Shown here in pieces: positions 10,070-18,786 of a DNA stretch of 64,000 nt. Position numbers and translations under genes: made by a program. Each line of letters starts with the position of its first letter. The first letter of the stretch is position 1. This stretch comes from Meconema thalassinum (taxonomy: Eukaryota; Arthropoda; Insecta; Orthoptera; Tettigoniidae), in assembly GCA_946902985.2 (NCBI GenBank), contig OX336389.2, forward strand, positions 125,027,572 through 125,091,571, written 5' to 3'. The notes beneath the pieces were generated by a model. That model worked only from the letters and a program-made list of their open reading frames with translations, ran no database searches and was not told the origin of the DNA.

Positions 10070-10268
10070 AGGGGCGTGGTGGCTCAGCGGTCTAGCTGTA
10101 TGCCTCTCACCAAGGCGGTCCGGGTTCGATTCCCGGTCAATGCATGTGAGATTTTCGAAGTGAAATGCCATGTCCTGTGGTTCGGATTCCACGTAAAAAG
10201 GAGGTCCCGTGGCTCATGATCTCAAGATTAACGGTCACGTTAAACTACAAGCTTCCTTCCTTTTTTTT
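10070..10268 (+). mobile_element. SINE family S2 insertion, copy 1
   Basis: A 199-bp tRNA-derived SINE. A-box-like GTGGCTCAGCGGTC and B-box GGGTTCGATTCCC lie 45-50 bases apart, followed by a short body and a tail of CTTCCTTCC and T residues. It is flanked by a perfect 12-bp duplication TGTTTCACAAAG (10058-10069 and 10269-10280). Copy 3 has the uninterrupted site at 50340-50351 with one mismatch, which proves a precise insertion into haplotype A. Confidence 0.9.
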
Positions 10269-10280
10269 TGTTTCACAAAG

Positions 10281-10632
10281 TGCAATGCGTAATACCCACA
10301 TGAAGGATTGTTCACTCGTATACAACCTCTAGCAATTGAACTTTGACATACCTGCACCTGTGTAATATACAAGGAGGAGGAGGAGGAGTAAAGAAATACA
10401 TGGGTTAGGTAAGGCAAACACAAATTTACAGTTAAAATTCCTATATTTTGGCACAGCATACAGAAAACTGTGTAAGCTGCAAAGCAAACACAATTCCTAA
10501 TTTACCAGTTCGGTAATATTACAGAGGTGTGCAACTTATTAGAATCAAATAGAGAACTTATATTAGTCAGAATTTTTTTATTCAAAATCATTTTATTGAA
10601 CAACGGCCGACATCTTTTATCACACCACTAAG
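10281..10632. other. Intron DNA with (GGA)n
   Basis: Contains a short GGA microsatellite at about 10371-10388 and, at 10522, a Tc1-terminus-like motif CAGAGGTGTGCAA preceded by TA. No gene is seen. Confidence 0.5.
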
Positions 10633-11058
10633 TGGCTTCGGTGGCGTAGTTGGTAGCACGCTGAACTCCCCTGCCCAAGATAGCTGGTTCAAACCAGGCC
10701 GAAGTCGTCGGATTTTTTAAGAGCGTTAAAATCCTTCGGTATGCCTTCCTTTGGAGGGGAAGTAAAGCCGGCAGTCAAATGTCATAGATTTATGACATGC
10801 AAAAGATCCTTCAACAGACTAAACTTGTGTGAACCTAAATTTCTAGGTTAGATTTCGTTGGAACGCTCTATCAAAGTTCCAATGTTCACCACTAGGTATC
10901 ATTGAAACCGGTTTGCGAAAGTTGGAACTACTTGAAATAGAACAGTACTTGTAGCTCATCCTATGGGTGTCCGCTAGAAGCAGCTACAGCCTCAGGGGAG
11001 CCGAACATATCCTCGGACACTCCCGGCACTAAAAGCCATACGATCAATAAATAAAACA
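10633..11058 (+). mobile_element. SINE family S1a, copy 1
   Basis: tRNA-headed SINE of about 425 bp. The head carries A-box-like TGGCGTAGTTGG and B-box GGTTCAAACC. The body includes CCTTCCTTTGGAGGGGAAGT, GTCCGCTAGAAGCAGCTAC and CTCCCGGCACTAAAAGCCAT, ending in an AATA-rich tail. Present in all three copies. Confidence 0.75.
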
Positions 11059-11415
11059 CTTTAGTTAGTAAAGTTTTCTCCCCTGTAGACTTATAACTTT
11101 TCCCATAAGGAATTGAAGACTACAAATTTTTAGAATTAGGTACTCCGAGGGATACCTGAGCTGGGTCTGGTTTCTCTTGTTTCATTGACTTTGGAATGTG
11201 CCCTCTGAATCAGGTGATTTCAATCCATGGTCCACGAATCTTTGTATAGTTCAAGAGACTTTGAATACCTTGGCTCTAAATTCATATGAAAAGTAGAATA
11301 TTAGTAATCAAAACAAAACGTTAGGAATTTTGCATTTACGAGGGCCCTCTTTTAGTGGAAATTTTATAAAATCATTTTACTATAAAATTCTTAAAATAAA
11401 ATGTCATTAAAGACT
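11059..11415. other. Intron DNA related to the hAT interior
   Basis: About 11270-11415 shares TCTAAATTCATA-GAAAAGTAGAAT, GAGGGCCCTCTTTTAGTGGAAA and GACTGATGGTTAAATATTT with the hAT element interior at about 18962-19130, in the same orientation. It looks like a fragment of the same old family. Confidence 0.55.
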
Positions 11416-11430
11416 GATGGTTAAATATTT

Positions 11431-11715
11431 TCCATACTTGAAAGCATTTGCTGGTATGGACATATAAAACGAATGGAGGAGAAGAGGATACCCAGGAGGA
11501 TACACGAGACAAAGTGGAAAGGAAAGAGACCGGAGGAAGAACGAGAGACAGGTGGCTGAAGGGGGTAGAAAAAAGCGTGAAGAAGAGAGGAGAAGTCTGG
11601 ACAAGGGGGGAGACTGAGAGATGGTGGGAAGACAGAACACGTCGGAGAGGCTTGTGTTCCAAACAGACCCGGCCAGTGGCTGGAAACTGAGCAAGATGAA
11701 AATGATGATGATGAT
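11431..11715 (+). mobile_element. RTE-like LINE 3' fragment, copy 1
   Basis: 5'-truncated 285-bp piece with the C-terminal RTE coding pattern WYGHIKRMEEKRIPRR, degenerate, ending in an (ATG)n tail. Flanked by a 15-bp duplication GATGGTTAAATATTT (11416-11430) and GATGGTTAAAAATTT (11716-11730, one mismatch). The related sequence at 19120 lacks the insertion. Confidence 0.85.
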
Positions 11716-11730
11716 GATGGTTAAAAATTT

Positions 11731-12132
11731 GAAATAACTTCAGCACCTTGTAAATATATTTAGTGCATTAACATTTTGCACTCCTATGTCGAGTGGGGTT
11801 CGACATTAAAATATTTAACCTCCGCTCCGATGTAGAGTCCCAAACGACATGACGATAGCTTGTACTTACAGCGCTCGTATGACTTCTGTGCTGTATTGCG
11901 GTATTGTGCAGCCTTCTAGTGGTCTCCGAGAGAACACCTTTTCCCTATTTAATATAGTTTGCGGGAATTGTTATGAATTTTTAACCTTCGTTATTCTCAA
12001 ATGTTTTTGACAGTTTTACTGATAATAAAGATTGAATGCAAACATGCCATCTGGTTCAACTTCGCTCATGGAACCGGATATTTTAGAACAGTTAGTGGAC
12101 AGTAATAGTTACGATGATGAACAAACAACTGG
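11731..12132. other. Intron DNA, no feature
   Basis: Continues the hAT-related stretch for about 40 bases, then unremarkable AT-rich sequence. Confidence 0.45.
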
Positions 12133-12330
12133 GCGGCTTCGGTGGTGTAGTTGGTAGCATGCTGAGCTTCTATGCCCAAGATCGCGGGTTCAAACCCGGC
12201 CGAAGTCGTCGGATTTTTTAAGAACGTTAAAAATCCCTCAGTATGCCTTCCTTTGGAGGGGAAGTAAAGCTGGCGGTCCCATGGCATGTTAAAGAACCTT
12301 CCACTAATTACACCTGTGTGAAGCTAAATA
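12133..12330 (+). mobile_element. SINE family S1b, copy 1
   Basis: Second, shorter member of family S1. A-box-like TGGTGTAGTTGG, B-box GGGTTCAAACCC, then the same CCTTCCTTTGGAGGGGAAGT body. Its reverse strand gives the peptide TTSAGFEPAILG, a common SINE translation artefact. Confidence 0.75.
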
Positions 12331-12457
12331 AATACAGGTTAAACATTTGACTAACTTCTTAGGTCCCTACGTTTGTCGTCATGAGCCGACTGTGGTGGCA
12401 TCTGGTAACTAATTTCTGAACTAGTTGGTCGTTGATGGCGGCGTTTGGCGGCAAAAG

Positions 12458-12683
12458 TGTGAGTTTGCATTCACAAATTCTCATAGTGTGTTTCTTTTGT
12501 TTTTGTATTTCTCATAGTGTTCTTCTTTTGTTTTTGTATACCGTACAAGTCAAATGTACTTTTTTGAATATAACTGTCTGTTTCCGGTTGTGACCAATGG
12601 ATGTCTGTGTTTTTTTCTTCTCCCATCAATTTGGAGTTTAGGACTGTATTTAGTAAACCTTTTTTGCTAATTATTTTATGACA
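12458..12683 (+). repeat. Copia 5' LTR, copy 1
   Basis: 226 bp, begins TG and ends CA, with an internal repeat of TCTCATAGTGT-TTCTTTTGTTTTTGTAT. Identity to the 3' LTR points to a recent insertion. Confidence 0.93.
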
Positions 12684-12699
12684 GGTTATGAGCCCAGTT
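12684..12699 (+). promoter_or_regulatory. Copia primer-binding site (internal tRNA-iMet type), copy 1
   Basis: GGTTATGAGCCCAGTT starts directly after the 5' LTR. It resembles the site that Drosophila copia pairs with the anticodon arm of initiator tRNA-Met, rather than with the tRNA 3' end. One base differs from the insect copia form I know (A for G in the TTATGRGCC core). Confidence 0.65.
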
Positions 12700-12886
12700 A
12701 AACGCTTATTCCTGTTAATGTGTGGACTTTGTGATGGGAGAATGTCGGTCGTTAAAGGGTGTTGATATGTGCGGCGCACATGTGGACAGTTAAGTGTGCA
12801 TCCAAGATAGTTTTTGGTGAATTTTGTGGACGATTTTTCTATTGTGAGGACTATTTGTACGTTTTATTTTAAGTATACATACTAAC

Positions 12887-14302
12887 ATGGATGCAGCTAC
12901 GGGAAGCAGCGAGCGAGTAGTTGCAATAGTGAGGTTACAGGACGACAATTGGGAAGCGTGGAGCACCCGAACAAAGGCATTGCTTCAAACAAGGCGTCTG
13001 TGGGACGCGGTTCAAGGTTTCCCACGAAAGACCGATACAGGAGAGGTAGAAGATACACCCGTTGAAGAGTACTCCGAGGCCCAACTGGGCAAAGATCAAG
13101 ACGCGAAAAACTTGCTCATAGGTTTGGTCACCGACCCTTTCCTAGGTGATATCAAAGAAGCGGAGACAGCTAAGGAAGCATGGCAGAATCTTCTGACTTC
13201 ATGTTGCGATACCGGAGTCCTTCAAATTGTGACGATGTTAGAAGAATTGTGTCTTTTTAAGAAAACTAGTGACATTAGCATGCGTACATTTGTTGATAAA
13301 GTGCTTACTTGGTGTGCACGGTTGGACGATGTAGGTATAAAATTTACGGATAAGGCCAAAGCTGCTTTTATTCTCCGAGGACTGGAAAAGCGGGAGTACG
13401 AAAATTTGATACGTTCATTGGAAAGCAATGAAGAAAACTTAAGTGTAAAGGTAGTGCGAGCCAAACTATTGTTGGAGGAGAGAAAGAACAAGTTGGACAA
13501 ACTAAAGATGGAGCGAGAACAGGAGACTTATGCGAGGCTGAAGAAGGAAGAATCTGAGGGTGAAAGCGTGAAGGCAATGGTGGCAGCCATGCGCTTAAAT
13601 TCCAAGGAGGTCGTCAACAGCAGCAAAAGTGTCAACAAGCCAACAGGTAGTGGTGGATTCATGTGCTACAAGTGCCAAGAACAGGGGCATATTGCTAAGT
13701 TCTGTGATTTAGTTCATGAAGCAAGAAAGAAAGGTTCAGTTTTGTGTTTTAATTGTGCCAAGATAGGTCATACTTCCCGGAAATGTAGTAATGGACGCAA
13801 GGAAAATGTTAAGGTTAAGAATCGTGAGGTTATTGCCACGGTAAAGGACGATGAGGCGGCAAACGAATGTGTTCAGGTTAATGCTAGTAGTGTTAAGGTG
13901 AAGGCTTATGTGGCAACTGAAAGCAAGGATGATGCATCTGATTGTGTACGCAGGTGGTATGTAGATTCAGGAGCCACTGAGCACCTGACACCTTATAAGG
14001 ATATTCTGTATGATTACACCCCAAAGGTTTCTGGTAGTGTAGACACAGCTGATGGATCCGTAGTTAGTGTATGTGGTATGGGAAGTGTGCTTATGAAGCT
14101 ATCTGACAAGTGTGGAGGTTCTTTTCTGAAACTGAAAAGAGTGTTGTATGTCCCAGGTCTTCAAGACAATTTAATATCTGTAGGTCAATTTGACAAGAAA
14201 GGAGCAGTCGTAACCATTAAAGATAGCAAAGTTGTATTGTCAGATCATGAGGGTATATTCCTTACGGGTGAGGCTGTTCTAAATATGTATGAGGTAAATT
14301 GA
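12887..14302 (+). CDS. Copia gag-protease ORF, copy 1
   Basis: 471 residues. The N-terminal part (DNWEAWSTRTKALL onwards) is the Copia gag helical region. Two CX2CX4HX4C knuckles lie at about 259-272 (CYKCQEQGHIAKFC) and 287-300 (CFNCAKIGHTSRKC). The aspartic protease motif WYVDSGATEHLT is at about residue 355. The ORF stops at a TGA in the same frame as the next ORF, nine bases before its ATG. This may be a nonsense mutation or a readthrough stop; I favour mutation since the element is otherwise defective. Confidence 0.88.
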   Translation: MDAATGSSERVVAIVRLQDDNWEAWSTRTKALLQTRRLWDAVQGFPRKTDTGEVEDTPVEEYSEAQLGKDQDAKNLLIGLVTDPFLGDIKEAETAKEAWQNLLTSCCDTGVLQIVTMLEELCLFKKTSDISMRTFVDKVLTWCARLDDVGIKFTDKAKAAFILRGLEKREYENLIRSLESNEENLSVKVVRAKLLLEERKNKLDKLKMEREQETYARLKKEESEGESVKAMVAAMRLNSKEVVNSSKSVNKPTGSGGFMCYKCQEQGHIAKFCDLVHEARKKGSVLCFNCAKIGHTSRKCSNGRKENVKVKNREVIATVKDDEAANECVQVNASSVKVKAYVATESKDDASDCVRRWYVDSGATEHLTPYKDILYDYTPKVSGSVDTADGSVVSVCGMGSVLMKLSDKCGGSFLKLKRVLYVPGLQDNLISVGQFDKKGAVVTIKDSKVVLSDHEGIFLTGEAVLNMYEVN

Positions 14303-14311
14303 GATTATTTT

Positions 14312-16258
14312 ATGGTAGAACAAGGGAAAGAATTTGCTTGTAATGACGAGGTGGAGGTTGTGTATGCTAAGAGCAACAAAGCTGTAACTAGCGGAATATG
14401 GCATCAGCGTTTTGGCCATGCTCTGAACATTCCAGATCGTGATTTTATACCCAAAGAAAAGAATCTTGATTGTGATACTTGTAAACAAGGTAAAATGAAA
14501 AGACTTAAATTTAATGAAAGAGATCATGTATCTCAGAAGCCATTAGATGTTGTGTTCTCTGATGTATGCCAGCTAGAGCACCCATCGATTGGAGGTAGCA
14601 AATATTTTATTACATTTACTGATGATTGTACCAGATTCTCATATGTAAGGTTTCTTAAGCATAAGAGTGATGCATTTAATGAGTTTCTCAAGGTTAAGGC
14701 CCTAATGGAGACAGCACAAGGGACCAAGTTGAAATCTTTCCATTCAGACAACGGTGGAGAGTATTTAAGTACTGAGTTTTGTAACTATCTTGAAAAGGAA
14801 GGTATTGTTCGTAGGTTAACAATGGCTTACTCTCCCCAACAGAATGGCGTTGCTGAACGCCTCAACCAGCAACTTCTCACCACTAGTAGGTGCATGCTCA
14901 TTCAGTCAGGCATGCCAGTTCAATTTTGGGGGGAAGCCATCAGCACAGCCTGCTATATAAAGAATAGGTGTGTGTCCTCAACTGTAAAGAACATCCCATT
15001 TGAACTGTGGACGAGTAGAAAGTTGTCAGACCAGGAATTGCTTATGTTAAAATCATTTGGTTGTAAAGTTTGGATCCATAAACGTAATGTGGAAAAGTTA
15101 GTGCCAAGGGCAAATGTTGGTGCAATGCTAGGGTACCCCGATGACTCGAGGGGCTACCGTGTATGGGACATCGAAAAGAAATGTGTCATTAAATCCAGGA
15201 ATGTAGAATTTGTTGAAGATGTATTTCCGTTTTCTCTAAAAGCCCAGGAAAAACCTGTAACTCAGATAGACTGTGAACCTAGAACAGTTGGAGAAGTGTT
15301 TGTCGAGCAGAAAGATTGTGGAGGTGACGTGTTTGAACACGAAGTAGCCGAATCAGGAAATGAAAATTCTGTAACAAGTGATAGTGATGCCTCTTTGTCA
15401 GATTCTGATGTCGTAATAGACTCTCCATTACAGCCTGAACACACAGTATTACGCAGGTCGAGTAGAGAGAGAAAACGTCCCAGTAAGTGTGTGTGTTGTA
15501 ATGAAGTTAAGGTCAAATGTCGCATTGTCATGTTGAGGTCAGAATATAACGATCCGGTGTCTTTTCAAGAAGCCACCTCACGAGATGACAAAGATAAATG
15601 GTTTGAAGCAATGAACCAAGAGATTGCCCTCTTGGAAAAACATAATGTGTGGACACTTGCAGAAGATTCAGGTGGCAAGACTGTCATAGGCACCAAATGG
15701 GTGTATAAAACTAAACGAAACCAAGAAGGTGAAGTACTTAGGTATAGAGCACGTTTAGTAGCTCAAGGTTTCAGTCAGATAAAGGGTACAGATTTCCTTG
15801 AATCCTACAGTCCTGTGGTAAAAAGGAAAACTATTAGGACCCTTATAGCCATAGGAGTAGAGCGTGAATGGGATAATTGTCACTTGGACATTGTATCGGC
15901 ATACCTTAATAGCAAAATTAAGGAAACTGTATTTGTAAGTCAACCAGAAGGTTTTCACAGTGTAGAGTACCCAGACTATGTGCTAAAACTCAACAAGAGT
16001 ATTTACGGTTTATGTCCAGCTGGTAAAGATTGGCACAATTGTATCACTGCACAACTTGTCAAGCTTGGCTTAAATCAAAGCAAATGTGATCCATGTCTGT
16101 ATTTTAACCCAGATCATGACCTGTATGTTGCCCTTTGCTACCATACAAGGAATGATATGCAAATGTTTGTTGTTAGTGTAAGGCTAGTTATGTATTTTTT
16201 TTGTTTTTTTTGTTTTAAGTTTGTTTTTTTTGCAATTTGTGAATGGGGGGAAGTGTGA
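14312..16258 (+). pseudogene. Copia integrase and truncated reverse transcriptase, copy 1
   Basis: 648 codons in the same frame as the gag-protease ORF. The GAG-pre-integrase region has WHQRFGH and CDTCKQGK. The integrase core shows Asp84 (FSDVC), Asp146 (HSDNGGEY) and Glu182 (GVAERLN), with DD35E spacing. The Copia reverse transcriptase starts near residue 430 (TKWVYKTKRN, ARLVAQGF, HLDIVSAYLN, IYGL) but breaks after CLYFNPD, just before the region that should carry YVDD. About 50 unrelated residues follow and the frame ends inside the 3' LTR. Active site and RNase H are lost, probably by internal deletion, so copying would need help in trans. Confidence 0.88.
16245..16253 (+). promoter_or_regulatory. 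Copia polypurine tract, copy 1
   Basis: GGGGGGAAG directly before the 3' LTR, the expected plus-strand primer position. Confidence 0.85.
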
Positions 16259-16479
16259 GTTTGCATTCACAAATTCTCATAGTGTGTTTCTTTTGTTTTT
16301 GTATTTCTCATAGTGTTCTTCTTTTGTTTTTGTATACCGTACAAGTCAAATGTACTTTTTTGAATATAACTGTCTGTTTCCGGTTGTGACCAATGGATGT
16401 CTGTGTTTTTTTCTTCTCCCATCAATTTGGAGTTTAGGACTGTATTTAGTAAACCTTTTTTGCTAATTATTTTATGACA
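16254..16479 (+). repeat. Copia 3' LTR, copy 1
   Basis: 226 bp, read as identical to the 5' LTR. Confidence 0.93.
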
Positions 16480-16530
16480 AAAAGTAGTACTTGAAAAAAT
16501 TCAATGCCTGCAGTCCTTACTTGAATTAAA

Positions 16531-16665
16531 ACAGATAACACACACTAATATAGTCATCACAATTAACACCGGTTATCAGACAGATTCTACACACACCCAA
16601 AGTACACGGGGCTACATGACTGCGTTGTCGCAGCCCCTAAACTGAGGAACCCACCAACCAACAAA
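16531..16665 (+). mobile_element. SINE family S3, 3' part, copy 1
   Basis: Shares ACACC-GGTTATCAGACAGATTCTACACACACCCA and the following GGGGCTACATGACTGCGTTGTCGCAG with the S3 body at about 53745-53840. Only the distal part is present. Confidence 0.6.
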
Positions 16666-17020
16666 CAACTGACTTGGAAATATAACATAACTATATTTTG
16701 TGTTAGATTGTTTTGCAGTGTTCACTTCCTACTACTGTTCACAGTGCAGAAATTAATTCAGCAGGAAGCACTCGCTAAAGGTAATGGAGTTCAAAAGGTC
16801 AAATCAGGAAAAGTTTAAATGATATTTTGGGAAACTGGTGTTGAGTCTAATAATTTGCACACTTCTGTGTGCTTTGAGCTTCAAATTTAACCTTACATGG
16901 CCACGGTGGCAGGATGTACACACTCTTCGATATTCCTTTGGCAGTGAACTAAAATACATTTGTGTTTGCGTTAACCCATGTGCAAATGAAAATACTTGCT
17001 AAGCCCACATGTGTGCTAAC
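16666..17020. other. Intron DNA downstream of the Fz exon
   Basis: At 16820-16867 it contains GAGTCTAATAATTTGCACACTTCTG, which resembles an inverted Tc1-type terminus matching the motif at 10522. No gene is seen. Confidence 0.45.
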
Positions 17021-17262
17021 CTGGTTTGGAATTGCATGAGCCAGGTCCATGGTATTCAGGAAAATTTCCACAATCAAGAATGGATTTGAATCTTGGAGGT
17101 AACCTGCTCCCACAACCTCCTTGGAACTCGCGGCAGAAATCACAACACGGCAATACTATTTTATCCTCTTCTTCGCCAGGACTTCGAGGTAAACAGGTAG
17201 GTTGTAGCAACTGACACACAAACTCGTATGCCAGCCGGTAGCATTCTGCATCCACCAGTTCC
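17021..17262 (-). CDS. Frizzled-domain exon 2, copy 1 (host gene)
   Basis: A 242-nt internal exon: acceptor TTGTTGCAG|GG at 17263/17262, donor AACCAG|GTTAGC at 17021/17020. One base completes a split Arg codon, then 80 codons, then one base (phase 1). The peptide has ELVDAECYRLAYEFVCQ, LLQPTC, IVLPC, DFCREFQGGCGSRLP and LDCGNFP, the distal half of a Frizzled-type cysteine-rich domain, which binds Wnt or lipid ligands or acts as a spacer in proteases such as corin. It splices in phase with exon 1 at 20143 and with SEA exon A at 8871. Copies 1 and 2 have an extra Cys after IVLPC; copy 3 has Leu there. Confidence 0.85.
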
Positions 17263-17431
17263 CTGCAACAAGAAGTTAACAGATACAAACAAGCAGTGGT
17301 GTCGCTAGAGGAGAAGAACTATCATAACCTATCTTCAAAATTGTCCCGTCAGTTAAATAAAATCTCCATATCAGCTTTTCATATACCATATATTGAGCAA
17401 CAATTTCAAACTCAAACTTGTAGTAATGACC

Positions 17432-17845
17432 ACCTCGTAGTGGAGCAGCTATCATTCTTGGCTGTTACCGCAGAGGCCCTGGTTCAATTCCCGGCTCTGC
17501 CAAGAAATTTCAATTCTGGTGCAAGGCTGGAACCGGGTACACTCAGCCTAGTAAGGCAAAACTGAGAAGAAGAGAGTTCAATTCCCACCTCGACCATCCA
17601 GGAAGTGGTTTTCCGTGGTTCCATCAACTCCAGGCAAATGCTAGAATGGCTCCTAAAACCATGGGAAAACCATGAGAATGGATGGCAGAGGTGGGAATGG
17701 AACTCATCTCTCCTCAGTTTTGCCTCACGAGGCTGTGTGGACCCTATTCCAGCCCTCAAACTAGAACTTAATTTCTTGGCAGAGCCAAGATTCAAACCCA
17801 GACCTAAGGGGTGACAGCCAAGCATGCTAGCCACCACACCACAAG
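17432..17845. mobile_element. Inverted pair of S3 SINEs with central deletion, copy 1
   Basis: Two S3 SINEs tail to tail. The left one is on the plus strand, with B-box GGTTCAATTCCC and body GGCTCTGCCAAGAAATTTCA. The right one is on the minus strand, with B-box GGGTTTGAATC. About 460 bases present in copy 3 between the two bodies are gone, leaving a shorter hairpin-like structure. Confidence 0.7.
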
Positions 17846-17958
17846 ATGCTCCCATCTTTAACCAAAGTTTTCATCAGCACTCCTCCAGCACCATAAAATA
17901 ATTAGGCAGAAAATATGAGTTTAACATGTATTTAATTACAGTATTAGCACAGATTATA

Positions 17959-18267
17959 CCGACAGCCATGGCTACGCTCGCTAAAGCGCGGCGTTAGGTC
18001 ATTCTCTGCTGACACGGTATACGCGTGGGTTCGAGCCCCTCCGTCGGCCGTCCTTGAAATGGTTTTCCGTGGTTTCCCCATTTTCAACACCAGGCAAATG
18101 CTGGAACGGTACCTTCTAACAGGTTACGGCCCCTCCTTCCATATCCTTGCCCAGTTTCATTCACCTTCATCCATTCCTTCTCTCATCCTGACGCGCAGGT
18201 CGCCCATGGGCGTCGACTAGAATGGCCTGCACTCGGCCTCTCAGGGGGGCCACACGACAAAAAAAAA
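17959..18267 (+). mobile_element. SINE family S4, copy 1
   Basis: A 309-bp SINE with tRNA-like head (A-box-like TGGCTACGCTCG, B-box GGGTTCGAGCCCC), body TGGTTTTCCGTGGTTTCCCC and CCAGGCAAATGCTGG, then GGCCTGCACTCGGCCTCTCA and an A tail. Flanked by a 12-bp duplication GCACAGATTATA (17947-17958) and GCACAAATTATA (18268-18279). Confidence 0.88.
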
Positions 18268-18279
18268 GCACAAATTATA

Positions 18280-18778
18280 TTAACATATAGAATTTTTTCA
18301 AGTGAATCTCATATTGGGCATAAATTTGTGTTGACCGACTGAGAGATATCGATCAGCTGTTGTTAATATAAAGGCAACACTGGAAAATGGCTTCAAAGCC
18401 TCTCTTAAGGACCACCCACCAAAATAACCAACTTTTGCAGGAACCAACATTGGAACCCATAACATCAATGCAATTTGTACCTCTTGCCGACCGCCAACTA
18501 GCTTTTTGGCGACCAAAGTTTTAAAGACTGTACTTATGCAGTAGTGCATTGCGGATTGTCAAGGTAGTGAGTGAGTTCAGGCAATGGGTTAATCTTCCTG
18601 GCTTATATCAGATGAAGGTGAAGTGACACGATCTCACTTTCGCGCTGAATGCTTTCAGAACAAAAAAAAACACTATAGCATTATAAAGAGGTGCACTAGG
18701 CAACTTGAGGAGTGAGATACTTTGTCAATGCTTCCTGCACTGAGTTAGTACAGTAGTTCCAACCCTGTGAGTAGAATG
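18280..18778. other. Intron DNA with empty RTE site
   Basis: No gene. ACTAGGCAA at 18695-18703 is the empty counterpart of the RTE insertion at 55200-57220 in copy 3. Confidence 0.55.
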
Positions 18779-18786
18779 TTCCATAA

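Larger units (their letters stand above)
12458..16479 (+). mobile_element. Copia LTR retrotransposon, copy 1 (defective)
   Basis: A 4022-bp element bounded by two 226-bp LTRs that I read as identical, each TGTGAG...ATGACA, and by a 5-bp duplication AAAAG (12453-12457, 16480-16484). Copy 3 has the intact empty site GGCGGCAAAAGTAGTAC with one AAAAG at 52526-52530. Order of domains is gag, protease, integrase, reverse transcriptase, which defines Copia. It is defective: an in-frame TGA separates the protease part from the integrase part, and the reverse transcriptase ends before the catalytic YVDD box with RNase H absent. It lies in the intron between the Fz and SEA exons. Confidence 0.95.

Noticed and set aside
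10073..10140. tRNA gene
   Set aside because: A- and B-boxes are present, but no full cloverleaf; it is the head of a SINE with target-site duplications.
10640..10710. tRNA gene in SINE S1
   Set aside because: Same reason; the head is followed by a SINE body and recurs at 12133.
11372..11746. Histidine-run protein
   Set aside because: The His run is the antisense of the (ATG)n tail of the RTE fragment.
12066..12287. 73-codon minus frame with the peptide TTSAGFEPAILG
   Set aside because: Typical reverse translation of a tRNA-derived SINE, not a host protein.
16120..16258. Membrane protein tail (Phe/Val-rich) at the end of the Copia ORF
   Set aside because: It is translation of T-rich DNA between the deletion point and the 3' LTR.
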